The notes under the pieces were generated by a model, which saw nothing but the letters and a program-made list of their open reading frames with translations, had not been told where the DNA came from and did no database searches. Shown piece by piece: positions 49,258 through 61,435 of a DNA stretch of 64,000 nucleotides. The stretch lies in contig NC_135561.1 of assembly GCF_964340395.1 (NCBI RefSeq), forward strand, positions 23,690,986-23,754,985. The letters are read 5' to 3'. Position 1 is the first letter of the stretch. Each line of letters opens with the position of its first letter. The translations under genes were made by a program, and so were the position numbers. Source of the stretch: Glandiceps talaboti. Taxonomy: Eukaryota > Hemichordata > Enteropneusta > Spengelidae.

Positions 49258-49877
49258 GTCTACATTAGGTATGCCTAGACTGTCTCTATATTAGGTATGT
49301 CTAGACTGTCTCTACATTAGTTATGCCTAGACTGTCTCTACATTAGGTATGTCTAGACTGTCTCTACATTAGGTATGTCTAGACTGTCTCTACATTAGGT
49401 ATGTCTAGACTGTCTCTATATTAGGTATGTCTAGACTGTCTCTACATTAGTTATGTCTAGACTGTCTCTACATTAGTTATGCCTAGACTGTCTCTATATT
49501 AGGTATGTCTAGACTGTCTCTACATTAGTTATGCCTAGACTGTCTCTATATTAGGTATGTCTAGACTGTCTCTACATTAGGTATGTCTAGACTGTCTCTA
49601 CATTAGGTATGCCTAGACTGTCTCTACATTAGTTATGCCTAGACTGTCTCTACATTAGGTATGCCTAGACTGTCTCTACATTAGGTATGTCTAGACTGTC
49701 TCTACATTAGTTATGCCTAGACTGTCTCTACATTAGGTATGCCTAGACTGTCTCTACATTAGGTATGCCTAGACTGTCTCTACATTAGTTATGCCTAGAC
49801 TGTCTCTACATTAGTTATGCCTAGACTGTCTCTACATTAGGTATGTCTAGACTGTCTCTACATTAGGTTTGTCTAGT
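49258..49877. repeat. 26-bp minisatellite, about 24 copies, downstream of the gene
   Basis: The unit is CTAGACTGTCTCTACATTAG then GTATGT, with variants TATATTAG, TTATG and ATGCC. It follows the poly(A) signal at 49207. The interval 49878-50504 is AT-rich and holds only a 35-bp duplication (CACAGTCAATTGTGTGTTTG at 50251 and 50281). Confidence 0.95.
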
Positions 49878-50504
49878 ACATTGAATTGTCACCTTTATAG
49901 CAGCCATTCCTTGTTTTGATCCAATATGTAAGATTTTCATTATTGAATTATTTCTTACACTTCTTGCAGATTCCGTCCTAAAATTGAAATGTTCCTAATA
50001 CAAAGTGATTCTTATTCATTCTATGCAGTGTGATTGAGATTATGAAATCATTGCATTGTAATTAATACACAGTTATTGTATTCTATTACTGTACAGATTA
50101 ATAATAAGCAGTGTATATATTGTATTTTACATTTTTGGAATATTTGGTTTTGTAGAGAATAACACCTTGTGTATTGAGAGAAAATGTAAATTAATTTGTT
50201 ATTGTTGTAATGATAAACACTGGATTTTGTTGGTATTATTTTAATTTGATCACAGTCAATTGTGTGTTTGTTTGTTCAATCACAGTCAATTGTGTGTTTG
50301 TTTGTTTGCATCAATTGTAATAAAAGGCCTAGTTCTATTCTCTCTCTCTCTCTGTCTGTTTTGTCCTCAAAAAGGGAATTATTCAAATGGATTCTGTCCG
50401 TCCATACAGCCTCTAATTTTAGACTTATTCTCAAATTGGAGAAATTAAGGATGGAGGTTTGAATATTCATAATTTCATGGTGAAGTAGATACATTTCAGA
50501 TTAA

Positions 50505-50645
50505 TACATCAGTAATACATCAGACATGCAATATCTGCTTTCTTTCAAACCTGGTACAATGATGACATGTCATTTGGGACATATGCTTTGTTTTGAGACA
50601 TATGCAAGTTTGACTGAATGGCGGCCATATTTGTAGTTGTAATCA
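50505..50645 (+). repeat. Dispersed repeat family F2, copy 5
   Basis: It reads CATGCAATATCTGCTTTCTT, CAAACCTGGTACAATGATGA, ACATATGCAAGTTTGAC and GGCGGCCATATTTG, in the order seen in the intronic F2 copies. Intergenic. The rest to 50870 is plain. Confidence 0.65.
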
Positions 50646-50867
50646 ATATTTACTGCACAACTCAAAAATTCAAGTGTCTATATTTATTATTATATTATAA
50701 GTCTCAAGCTTTCTTTTACGACTTTCACCTTAAAGGTAAATTATCAAAATCCAGCCTTTTCGTGCCTATTACAGACACTTTTAAGATTCTTCCCAGTGTG
50801 TAATATGCTTTATTATCAGAACCTTTTTAGGTAGACTGGTTAGTCGTCAATGCAAATTTGGATGGCC

Positions 50868-50986
<119 letters not shown>

Positions 50987-51068
50987 AAGTCAGTGGTAAG
51001 ATTTGTCCGTAGTACAGTGCTCGATACGTCTGCACGCAGAGCGGAGTATATGTTGAGGGTAGAAGAAA

Positions 51069-51135
51069 ATCAAGTCGGGTTTTCCGTCTCTACAAGCCTG
51101 TTTCGTGAGTAAATCACTCGTCAGGAGATGTTGAT
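51069..51135 (-). ncRNA. Hammerhead ribozyme-like motif, minus strand
   Basis: On the minus strand the order is CTGACGA (51118-51124), stem II GTGA/TCAC (51114-51117 with 51105-51108, 5-nt loop), GAAA (51101-51104), short stem III (CA/TG around GGCT, 51093-51100), cleavage-site UA (51091-51092), and stem I with TCTC/GAGA (51125-51128 with 51087-51090) and an outer ATCAA/TTGAT pair (51131-51135 with 51069-51073). This is the type I hammerhead topology, with the very short stem III known from Penelope-like elements and animal retrozymes. Core bases are all present. Activity is not shown by sequence alone. Confidence 0.7.
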
Positions 51136-51295
51136 GTACTCTAAATAAACGGAATGAACTTGTGTCGTCGTGTAGGCATAGACATAAATCATTATTGCAG
51201 AACAATTAACTATGCTAATGCGCTATGTTACTAGGTAGATATTCCCTGTTAGGAACTTTAGAAAAATAGAATTTAACGGTAAGGATACGCAGATA

Positions 51296-51364
51296 CTATA
51301 TTCCATTCTACCCCTGATGAGTGAGGAATACACACCTCACGAAACAGTTCTGTAGGGTCTATAG
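51296..51364 (+). ncRNA. Hammerhead ribozyme-like motif, plus strand
   Basis: The order is outer stem I CTATA (51296-51300), inner stem I ACCC (51310-51313), CTGATGA (51314-51320), stem II GTGAGG/CCTCAC (51321-51326 with 51335-51340, 8-nt loop), GAAA (51341-51344), stem III CAG/CTG with a 2-nt loop (51345-51352), U-A cleavage dinucleotide (51353-51354), then GGGT (51355-51358) and TATAG (51360-51364) closing stem I. Every conserved core position of a type I hammerhead is satisfied and all three helices pair. Predicted cleavage is after 51354. Such motifs mark Penelope-like element ends and retrozymes; no reverse transcriptase is adjacent. Confidence 0.78.
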
Positions 51365-51391
51365 CATATAATTTGGTTCAAATTTTCAAAA

Positions 51392-51518
<127 letters not shown>

Positions 51519-51945
51519 AAGGAGATAGAGGAAGATCTACTGCAATATGGGCACAAAGAATAAAATCGCAGTCTAACCACAGGTTATTTTTTATATAAAA
51601 CAACAACTTCTCAACCAGTTCGCGGAACTTGTAAAGACAATACTTGCGAACGCGTTAGTGATTCTGTCTCTCTGAACCCTCTAGAATGAATGAAAATCGT
51701 AATATGGCTCGAAAACAGGTTAACACTCTGGTATATGGACGCTTACATTGCTAATATGTAGCGTTTCGGTAATGCGATCAACTGTGTCAAGGCTAGGGGG
51801 ACATCAACAAACTCATGCATATTGCGCATGCGTATCTTTGGTTTCAATGCTCAGCAGTTACTTTCTACAGCGTGTTATGAAAACTATTAGCTGCCGTTGG
51901 ACAACCCTCGAAGACTCACTTCCATATTTGGCATACACTACCACG

Positions 51946-52041
51946 ATGCCGAAAACGAAAATAGGTAAAAGACGTTCCAAACTTCGTTACGAGGCCTCGG
52001 CTGAGAATGGAGAGACAGTGTTTCCGTGTGATCATATCTAG
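51946..52041 (+). CDS. Short ORF in CpG-richer stretch, doubtful first exon
   Basis: It encodes a 31-residue basic peptide starting MPKTKIGKRRSKLRYEASAE, preceded by CACG before ATG, with a TAG stop at 52039. The surrounding 51590-52280 has many CpG dinucleotides, in contrast with the dynein region. It could be the first coding exon of a gene whose donor I cannot identify, part of a decayed element, or chance. I do not recognise the peptide. Apart from this, 51519-52280 holds nothing I can name. Confidence 0.15.
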   Translation: MPKTKIGKRRSKLRYEASAENGETVFPCDHI

Positions 52042-52280
52042 TCCTGCTTGCAGACGTAACTTGTACGTGCGGGGTGTAGATTATGAACATGACCTTGGAG
52101 GACAATTGTCAGGCTAGAGTTCCGAATTACTCCCTCTGAAACTACGCACCGGACTACAGCAGATCTTGTGTATTTTACGCATTTTCAATAAAAATTACAT
52201 GGAAAAATTTGTGTCTGCAGACAGCCATACGCATTCCATTAGCCCAAGAAGACAGAGCCAGTTTGCCTACAGTAGTGTAT

Positions 52281-52716
52281 GGCGTTGAATACCTGCCAAT
52301 ATTCGAAAATTCAATACTGCAATGACTATATGCAATACTGCAATGACTATATGCGATATGACTACATGAGATGATTACATGCGATATGACTACATGCGAT
52401 GTGACTACATGAGATGACTACATGCGATATGACTACATGAGGTGACTACATGCGATGCGACTACATTAGATGACTACATGAGATGACTACATGCGATATG
52501 ACTATATGAGATGACTACATGCGATATGACTACATGAGGTGACTACATGAGATGACTACATGCGATATGACTACATGAGATGACTACATGCTATACTGCG
52601 ATGCGAGATGATGACATGATATGCGGCGATTTTGTAATGACGTTATGCCATTCGTAGATTATTCAATATGCATAAGGGGTAGACCATTCGATATCCTGGG
52701 GGGCTTTGAAGATTGG
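52281..52716 (+). repeat. Left arm of long inverted repeat (foldback-like)
   Basis: It starts GGCGTTGAATACCTGCCAAT and ATTCGAAAATTCAATACTGC, then tandem units of GACTACATGCGATATGACTA and CATGAGAT (52318-52612), then GCGGCGATTTTGTAATGACG, TATGCCATTCGTAGATTATT and ACCATTCGATATCC. All of this recurs as reverse complement at 55742-56393. Confidence 0.85.
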
Positions 52717-53059
52717 TGGAGAGTCATTATTTTTTTTCCCACCTGCTTGCCTGAGAATTATTTTTTTCTCCTTCGCCTATGCTGGCAACTTTTTTTTTCT
52801 TTGCTTTCTGAGATATCCGTATTTTTTTTTACGTCAATGTTGAACACCTACATTTGTTGCCACAATTTTCTGTTTGGTTTTGGCACACGGTAATAGAGAG
52901 AGTAAAAAGATGTTCTATGACACACATATTATATTTAGAAAACTACATATTTCATACATGTTTGATTTTCAATTAAATAAACATCGTTGACAGTTTTTAT
53001 GCCATGGTATGGTGACACACTGAAAATACAAATCGGAAACTTGATTGGTGAGCTCAAAC

Positions 53060-53088
53060 ATTCAGATAGACCAGTCAGTTTCTCAAGC

Positions 53089-53120
<32 letters not shown>

Positions 53121-54453
53121 ATGTGTGTGTGTGTGTGTGTGTGTAAACAACTTAAAGTCAAAAACCGCTGAACCGATTGCCACGATATTTGGTGGGTCCA
53201 TTACCTTGGGTGTCTAGTTGGGAAATTGTTCAAATCAAAATGATCGCATCACAGGTGTGTGATTTGGGTCAAAAAATGTGATTTTTGGTCAAAAAACTTA
53301 AACTCAGAAACTACTGGGCAGATTGGTGCGAAATTTGGTGGAAACATTCTTAAGGGGGTGTAAAGTAAGATTTGTTCATGACGGGATGATTCCATCAGTG
53401 ATATGCAAATTAGAGCTAAAAATGTGTCTTTTTGGTTAAAAATCTATAATTCTAAAACTACTGAGCAGATTGGGCTGAAATTTAATGGGAATGTATCTAG
53501 GGATGTATGGACGAAGAAATATTAAGCATACCATGATTCCATGAGTGATATGCAAATTAGGTGTAAAAATGTTCATTTTTGGTCAAAAACTTATATCTCA
53601 AAAAGTACTTGGTCAATTAGTCTGAAACTTGGCAAGATGTTTCTGAAACTGTTATTCTGCAGATTTTCTTAAAAACATTTTGACAAAATTGGCCCTAGCA
53701 ACCATGACCACACCCTTTAGCAACAACCAAATGACAGTATATTTTGGTCAAATAACAACATCATCTGGTAAGCAAGTGAGTAAACATTCAAAAAATGTAT
53801 GCAAATACCCTAGCAACCATGACCACGCCCATAGCAACAGCCAAACGGTGGTGTATTTCACAAAGATAACAATAGGGTTTAATAGATAATTGAATAAACA
53901 TCCAAAAAATGTATGTAAATTTGCATAGCAACAAGACCACGCCCATAACAACAGCCAAATAATCACGTATATTGCAAAGATAACAACAGGAATAGAAAGA
54001 CATGAATAAACATTCAAAAAATGTATGCAAATACCCTAGTAACCATGACCACGCCCATAGCAACAGCCAAACGGTGGTGTATTTCACAAAGATAACAACA
54101 GGGTTTAATAGACAATTGAATAAACATTCAAAAAATGTATGTAAATTTTCCTAGCAACAAGACCACGCCCATAGCAACAGCCAAATGATCACGTATAATG
54201 CAAAGACAATATCAGGAATTCATACACAAGTGAACAAAAACATACACAAATGTATGCAAATATATCTAACAACATGACCACGCCCATAGCAACAGCCAAA
54301 TGATAGCATTTATCGTAAAGATAGCAACATGGTTGGATAGGCAACTGGATAGTTATTCAGCAAATAAACGCCTTTTGTTAGCATAGACTAGCATATGGAT
54401 AAACATTTTTAAAAACTACAGTTGTGCTACAACGCCATTGGCGGTATTTTTTT
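53060..54453 (+). mobile_element. F1 dispersed repeat, copy C, with expanded internal tandem units
   Basis: (TG)n at 53091-53144 is followed by GAACCGATTGCCACGATATT, GTGTCTAGTTGG and GTGTGTGATTTGGGTC, then three degenerate copies of a GATATGCAAATTAG, TTTTTGGTCAAAAA module, then about six units of roughly 115 bp with CATGACCACGCCCATAGCAA (53690-54330). It ends with GTTGTGCTACAACGCCATTG at 54424-54443, the same terminus as copy A. It sits inside the inverted-repeat loop. No coding. The left terminus is missing. Confidence 0.65.
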
Positions 54454-55741
54454 CCATTGGGCCGACAAAAAGTCACTGACCCCCCTGAATAAAGTTTCAT
54501 AGCATCTGACAGTAAGTTGTAGAGGAAAGAGCTTTGAGACTGGGATATGTCCACCTCTTGTGTGTTATTGTGTGTGTGAATGGGGGGGGGGGGTTCTAGG
54601 GTTCTACAAAACGGCCTGGAGGATTTTTACTTCTAAAGGCAATGTTTAGGCTATTCACAGACACTTTCAGACAATAATTTACAAGCTTTACAAGGCAGCT
54701 CTAACATGTAAAAAGCAACTACATAAGGTTGAAACATGTTTGAAATAAAGTTCCATAGCATCTTGACAGTAAGAGGTGGAGGGAAGAACTTTGATTTGAG
54801 GCTTGGACATGTCTACGTTTTTTTTTTACCAATTTTGGTGAATCTTATTGTTGGTTTAACGAATGAGTGGCCTCTGGGGTGATGGAGTGCAAGGGGTCCC
54901 CCGCCAGATCTGCAGTTTTTTGTTTCTATTTAGGCAATTTTTAGGTTATGCATAGCCTCTGAGATATATATTGCCAAGCATCGAAAAGCTAAAGTAAATA
55001 TAACTTTTTACCTAAGTTTTCCATGTTATAAAAGTGGGCCTGTAACATTGGTATAGGGGCATTGATATTGCATGTATAGTAAAGTTACTGATGTGTTAGA
55101 GCACTTTAGGAGGTCATACCTAGTGTACAATAGAAACTTGAATTTGAGTTGTGGTGTCGATACATGTAGTGTCTGAAATAGGAAGTATAGCATCCCTTTT
55201 GACAAATTCATACTGAAGAGACTAGAACAATTTAGATTAAGTTCTTTTATAAACTATCCAATAGTATGAAGGTTACCATTACAAAACCTTCAAGTTCACT
55301 TTTGCCCCAAAGTGTAAGATAAGTGAAGCACTGATTGTGAAACAGCCAAACACTTACATGGCATGTTCTGTAACTAGTGTGGTAGCTAGGTAATACATGT
55401 ATTATATGTATAATGTTATGTATAGTTATTTATGAACCCTTACATGAAGTAATATTTAAACCATTTACGAAAGAAACAGAGAAAAGAACAAATATATATA
55501 TATATGTACCACATGCTAACGAAACTGACTGGTACCTGACATGTGTTTGAAACTGTTTGTCATGATTTGACAAGTGTCCTGGTTGGAGAGGTACGAGCAA
55601 GTTGAACAGTATACTCGAACCTGTGCATCATTTCCCTGCCAAGACATTTTTTTTTCTAGCAGTAGTGGTCCGTCTTTTTTTCCATCACCCTCTCATATCC
55701 GGATTTTTTTTCAAGCAAATCCATTTGGCATCTTTTTTTCC

Positions 55742-56393
55742 CCGAAATCTTCCAAGCCCCCCCCCCCCCGGATATCAAATGGTCCACCTCTTACCACGTG
55801 CAACGGTGCAACATGCTGAGGAGTACTCCCTAGCCTGTTTCATATCAATACTCGTATTATGCGTATTGAATAATCTACGAATGTCATAACGTCATTACAA
55901 AATCGCCGCATATCATGTCATCATCTCGCATCGCAGTATTGCATATAGTCATCTCATGTAGTCATGTCGCATGTAGTCATCTCATGTAGTCATATCGCAT
56001 GTAGTCATCTCATGTAGTCATATCGCATGTAGTCATATCGCATGTAGTCACCTCATGTAGTCATATCGCATGTAGTCATCTCATGTAGTCATATCGCATG
56101 TAGTCATCTCATGTAGTCATATCGCATGTAGTCACCTCATGTAGTCATATCGCATGTAGTCATCTCATGTAGTCATATCGCATGTAGTCATCTCATGTAG
56201 TCACATCGCATGTAGTCATATCGCATATAGTCACCTCATGTAGTCATATCGCATATAGTCATCTCATGTAGTCATATCGCATATAGTCATTGCAGTATTG
56301 CATATAGTCATTGCAGTATTGCATATAGTCATTGCAGTATTGCATATAGTCATTGCAGTATTGTATTTTCGAATATTGGCAAGCATTCTACGC
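55742..56393 (-). repeat. Right arm of long inverted repeat (foldback-like)
   Basis: Reverse complement of the left arm: GATATCAAATGGTCCACC near 55770, AATAATCTACGAATGTCATA and AAATCGCCGCATATCATGTC near 55867-55918, tandem GTAGTCATATCGCATGTAGT units (55940-56290), four TATAGTCATTGCAGTATTGC units, and TTTTCGAATATTGGCAAGC at 56368-56386. It has more tandem units than the left arm and about 60 extra bp near 55800-55860. The loop part 54454-55741 contains poly(G), poly(T) runs and (TA)n at 55495 but no gene. Confidence 0.85.
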
Positions 56394-57990
56394 TATAGTA
56401 CGTGTACGTTACAGAATGACTGGTACAGTGATGCCAATGAATGTCTTCAACATTTGTGCAGAAGTCACCAAAGTATTAATGTAAGAATCTCTAGTTAATC
56501 GATTCATTTTTTCTTGTTCAGCACATATTCAAGTCTTTATTCAGACGTGAGGTATATTTGTTTACTTGATAAATGTAGTAAGAACAGTTTGAATTCTAAA
56601 GGTACTAGCATTAATATTCCATTTTATGTTAGCTCAGAAGAAAAAACAATTATACATTTGCATGTACCAAAATAAAATGACACTGCCAAACATGGTTTGT
56701 ACTTTTGACTTCCTTTATCAGGACGTATCTGGACTTTATATGCGTATAAAGATACTTCTGTGTGTCCCACTTGGATGTAGCACAGGGGCGGGTCAGTGTC
56801 TCAATGAAATTATATTTTCATTTACCAAAGCAATCAGTTCACGTGACACGTTTGATTGACAGTTGTCATTGGTATATATTGTTGGATTGATAGTTATATG
56901 TTTACTCGAGTGTGCTATCTTCATAAAAATCGTCTTAAACACTTCTAAATTAAATCCTCCTCACATAAAGAAAGAAGCGACCAAAAATTTGACTGCTCAT
57001 ATCGTGATTGAATCCCGAGAAATCAACTGTCTTATGAAGCTTTCAACAGTTAATAAACTAGTTGTCTTGCCATTTCTTGCCCTAATATGTGGATAATGTT
57101 GTTCCACCTATTTTAGACAGAGAGTATATCTGGCCTGAATTACATTTCCGCGCAAATGCAAACCGAGGGAACGAACAGCACTTAGGGAAGGGGTGGGGGC
57201 TGATGAGAAAATATTTTGTACAAATTGTTTCCCAGTTCCCTCTTCCCTTCAAGCTCACAAAAAAACGTTGTCGCTGATTTTCATTTGTGCAGTTATATGG
57301 CATACTTCCCGTATTCTGGAGATGTGCAAATGTATGATACACTAGTATAAAATAACAGTGGTAATCGACTTCAGTGTTCATACATAATAAGAGATTTCTT
57401 TATAAGTGTGGGATTTGCAAGGAGAGGTTGGATCGTAATCTATATTTGGAGATACTTAGCCAACCCCATTCAATGGTGGTTTGGCGCAGGAACAGCATCC
57501 CTTGATCACCCATGGAGAGTATTCTGGAATAGGGCTCAATCATTTGGTAACCTTGCCAAAATAAACCACAGGCTAGCATTGAAAGGGTTCTGGAAAATTC
57601 ATTAAACGGAATAATTTTTAACCGACACAATATGCACATTATGCAAGTTTTTCGATTTGCCAATCCCCTCTCAGCGCAACGGAGGATGTTTTTAGACATG
57701 GTATTTTTTACAAGTGTGTAAGTAATGTTTATGATAGTCCATATATGCTTTTCAAGTTACATTTTAAAGTTCCACAGATGCCGGATCGGAGAACTAGAAA
57801 GTTTACAAACCTGATGCCAGTAAATTTAATGTTTTTAAACACTGTGCCGTTCACAGATGTACATGTATAACAACGTATAGTGGTCTTTGTTGTAGTATTT
57901 TGAATATTGACTTTAATTTATCAAATTTAATTTTCCAGATTGTCCACCTGACAATATTGATTTTATATATTTGCCTCATAATGTATTTTA
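56394..57990. other. Intergenic stretch without a gene I can support
   Basis: Several ORFs of 60-100 codons occur on both strands, but none has family resemblance, codon bias or splice context. Base composition is ordinary AT-rich. Confidence 0.6.
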
Positions 57991-58318
57991 GATATAGTAT
58001 TTTATTTGCCACAAACTCAAAATCATATCAACATAACAAGAGAGAAAGTACAAAAGACAGTGGAATAAATATTACAATTAAACTGATGGATGAATACAGA
58101 GTTTATGGCTGGACCACAGAAATAGTTTGAAACAAACTAGTCAAGTTTGTGGCCCATACTACAATTGATTAAACAAATAAAATAATCAAAGCAAAAACAA
58201 AAACAAATTTGAAATTAAAACAAAAACAAACAAAAAACAAACAAAACAAAACGCGTTCTCATCAAAAAATATATATAACAACTGGCATTAAATGCAATGT
58301 AAGGTAGAAAAAGCTGAA

Positions 58319-60389
58319 TTAATTTTGTAACAAATACTGTTTTAACTGAGATTTAAAAGTAGTCCTGGATTGTATTTTTTTCAATTCTTCAGGTAAGGAG
58401 TTCCAATGTTTTGCAGCTGCATACTGAAAATTGTGTTGCGTCAAAGTAAGATTTACTTTTGGAATGTAAAAGTTATCTCTCGTTGTATTCCGAGTGTGAT
58501 ACGTATTTGGTGGTGTGTTGAAATAGTCGTTAACTGTTTGCGGGAAGTGACCGGCCCTCAAATCAAAAATAAATAAAAAAGTATTAAATTTGCATTGCTG
58601 GTGGACACTTAGAATTCCTAGTTGCTGAAAAAGAGGGGAGGAGGGAGCACCAATATTTGAAAAAGTTATAAAGCGAATAACTTTCTTTTGAAGGTTTAAG
58701 ATAGGCTTGAGAAATGTATTGTATGTATTGCCCCATATCTCTATACAATATGAGACATGGGGCAAGATCATAGAGTTATACAGCAGAAGAAGAGTAGATT
58801 TAGGTACGTAATAGCGAATTTTGGAAATTATGCCATTAATTGGAGAAATTGCTTTCCTAACTTTTTCAATGTGTGATGTCCAAAGCATATTTTGATCTAA
58901 ACACACGCCAAGATAATTGGTTGACGTTACTTGTGAAATTTGTGAGCGATTGATGCCCAGACTTCCCTCCGTTTTCACCAATCTTTGCGAAGTCTTAATA
59001 ATCATGAAATTCGTTTTTTCTACATTGATAGTGAGCCTATTGGCGTCGCACCAGTCACAGACTTTCCTGAAGTCGAAATGGAGTTGATCAAGCTGAATTA
59101 TATTTGAGGGATTGTTGATAAATTGAAACAAGTTTGTGTCGTCGGCAAATAATCGAAATTCAAATGCATCAGTAGCGTTCACAATATCATTGATGTAAAT
59201 CAGAGAGAGAAGGGGGCCTAAAATTGAGCCTTGTGGTACTCCACATTGTATTTCGCTATATGGCGAGGTAACATTATTTATACAGACACACTGCTTACGC
59301 TGGGAGAGATAACTTTTAAACCAAAGTAAAGGCAAGCCTCTGACACTGTAGAAGAATACTATGGTCTATTGTGTCAAAGGCTTTCCGCAAATCAATGAAT
59401 ATACCACATGTCAGATATCCATTGTCCAGCTTATTAGCAATACCAGTGATCAGGTCAACCAGGGCAAGCTTAGTACTGTGTTTTTTCCTGAAACCAAACT
59501 GAGTTTTGATGAGGATGTTGTATTTTTCAAAATATATAACAAGTTGATGATTGACAATAGATTCAAACACTTTACTGATTACGGGCAAAATTGAAATGGG
59601 GCGATAATTGCCAACATCGCATGGCGAACCTTTTTTATAAATAGGTATTACCTTGGCAATCTTATGTAGACTTGGAAAAATACCATTGTTGAGAGAACAG
59701 TTAATTATATGTGTGAGAGGGCATGCAATAATGTGAGCAGCGTGTATAACTAAGAGGGGATTAATTGTGTCCTGACCGGTAGCTTTGCGGGGATCAAGCT
59801 TGAATATTTCTCCAAGGACGTCTTCTTCAGACACGGGGTGAAAGAAAAAGGAGTTGAGGTAGTTCCCATCCAGGTATTGTCTAAAGTCTTTGTTGCTTGT
59901 AATCTTTTGAGCAAGATTGGGCCCAATACCAGTGAAATAATTATTGAATTCTTGAGTAATATCTCTTGTATCTGTTAAGCATGTGTTTCCAGGGTTGTTT
60001 GTAGTTAATTTATCGGGAGAAGATTTGGTATGTGTTTTGTTCAACATCTCTTTAATAATAAGCCAAGTTTTGTTGGTGTTGCCAGAGGCATTTGAAATTT
60101 TATTGGTGTAGTAGTTTTTCTTAGCCAACCTAAGGAGCTTCGTCAATGTATTCCTGTACCTAGTATACATATTTTTAATTTGGTTATTCCTTGGGTGATT
60201 TTTCATTTTCGAGAAAAGTTTATGTTTTGTATGTATGTATGTATGGATGTAAATAAGCCCTTTGTGATCCAGCGTCTTTTTAATTGACTTTTGTGTTCTT
60301 GTAAATGTTTTTATTCGAAGATGTCTTCTGATAACAGTATGAAATAAATCATTAAAAATATTGTATGCTTCAGACGGATCTTCGCACAT
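58319..60389 (-). pseudogene. LINE reverse transcriptase, frame-broken
   Basis: Upstream part (60389-59342): KLDPRKATGQDTINPLLV, KIAKVIPIYKKGSPCDVGNY, RPISILPVISKVFESIV, TQFGFRKKHSTKLAL and CGIFIDLRKAFDTIDHSILL. Downstream part (59335-58319): LPLLWFKSYLSQRKQ, CGVPQGSILGPLLSLIYIND, FRLFADDTNLFQF and LTINVEKTNFMI, ending in a C-terminal thumb-like part (AAAKHWNSLPEEL). Motif A aspartate and FADD are intact. A small deletion with frameshift near 59320-59345 removes a few residues between motif A and GLPLLW, splitting the ORF. Confidence 0.88.
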
Positions 60390-60499
60390 GTGGACTGGTT
60401 GCCAGGATACATTGCTTAGGTCAGCTAAGAAGGCCTCTTTGTTGTAATTCCAGAAATCGTAGGTGTGTGTTTTGGTACTGTTTTCAAAAACGTGATGCA

Positions 60500-61435
60500 G
60501 ACTTTTAATAATGCCGAAAATTGGATAGTGGTCTGAAATGTCTGTTTCAATTGTACCGGACTCAATAAAGTGGTCAGTAATATTTGTGAGGTGTTAGTAA
60601 CTCTGGTAGGGGTGTTAATTAATTATGTCATATTGTATGTATTCAGGAGAGTATTGTAATGAGTAACGGGTGGGCTATCTAAAGATGTGTCAATATTCAT
60701 ATCGCCAAGGAGAATACAATCACGCCCGTTCACTGACACCTGATCAAGGCATGCTTCTAAACTGTCAATGAATTCATTAAAAGGTGTGTTGGGTCTTCTG
60801 TAGATAACGCCTATAACAATCTTTTTGTTGTTGATCATAGTTTCCCCAAAGATGGATTCGCAGTGATTAATTTTACATGTGTTAATGCGAGAGAAGGACA
60901 ACGAGTTGTGAAAATACAGAGCGACTCCACCACCTTGTGAGGCTTCACGATTACAAGTAACGAAAGTATAGGAAGGCAAATTATAAAGACAGCAATTTGA
61001 ATCGGGATGTAACCATGTTTCCGTTAGAGCTATAAAAAGAAAATTTTGATCTAATATGCTTAGAAAGTTAACAAAGCTATCAAAGTTTTTTGTAAGGGAT
61101 CTGACATTGCAATGTAGGAAAGAACATGAACTGTTTAAAAGATTTCTATCAGAATTGAACTGGTTGACGGTGCAAGACTTACAGCTGTATTTGACTATGA
61201 CTTCTTCGTTCATCATGAAATGACTGACATACTTAGAGAATAAGTAATCGAAAAATGTGTTTTTAATGTGCATTAAGTTAGTTTTGTTTGTTTGATATGC
61301 TTGTGTGTTTTGTATTCTTGAATTTTTCATTTTTAGGAGCCTGTAAATGGGACTTGCCGGCCTTCCGTGAAATAAATAAATAAACTGTATGTCAACGAGT
61401 TGAGTAAAATACAACACCTTATTATTCCAAGACAA
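60500..61435 (-). pseudogene. LINE apurinic-like endonuclease, frame-broken
   Basis: Reads LHCNVRSLTKNFDSFVNFLS, FIALTETWLHPDS, GGGVALYFHNSLSF, IGVIYRRPNTPFNEF and LLGDMNIDTSLDSP, the usual order of the LINE EN domain. A TAA stop interrupts at 60623-60625, and a frameshift near 60590 separates it from IETDISDHYPIFGI, which supplies the final catalytic SDH motif. It lies directly upstream of the reverse transcriptase in the same orientation. Confidence 0.85.

Noticed and set aside
57082-58130. Several 60-99-codon ORFs
   Set aside because: No family resemblance; those after about 57990 read the 3' UTR of the minus-strand LINE backwards.
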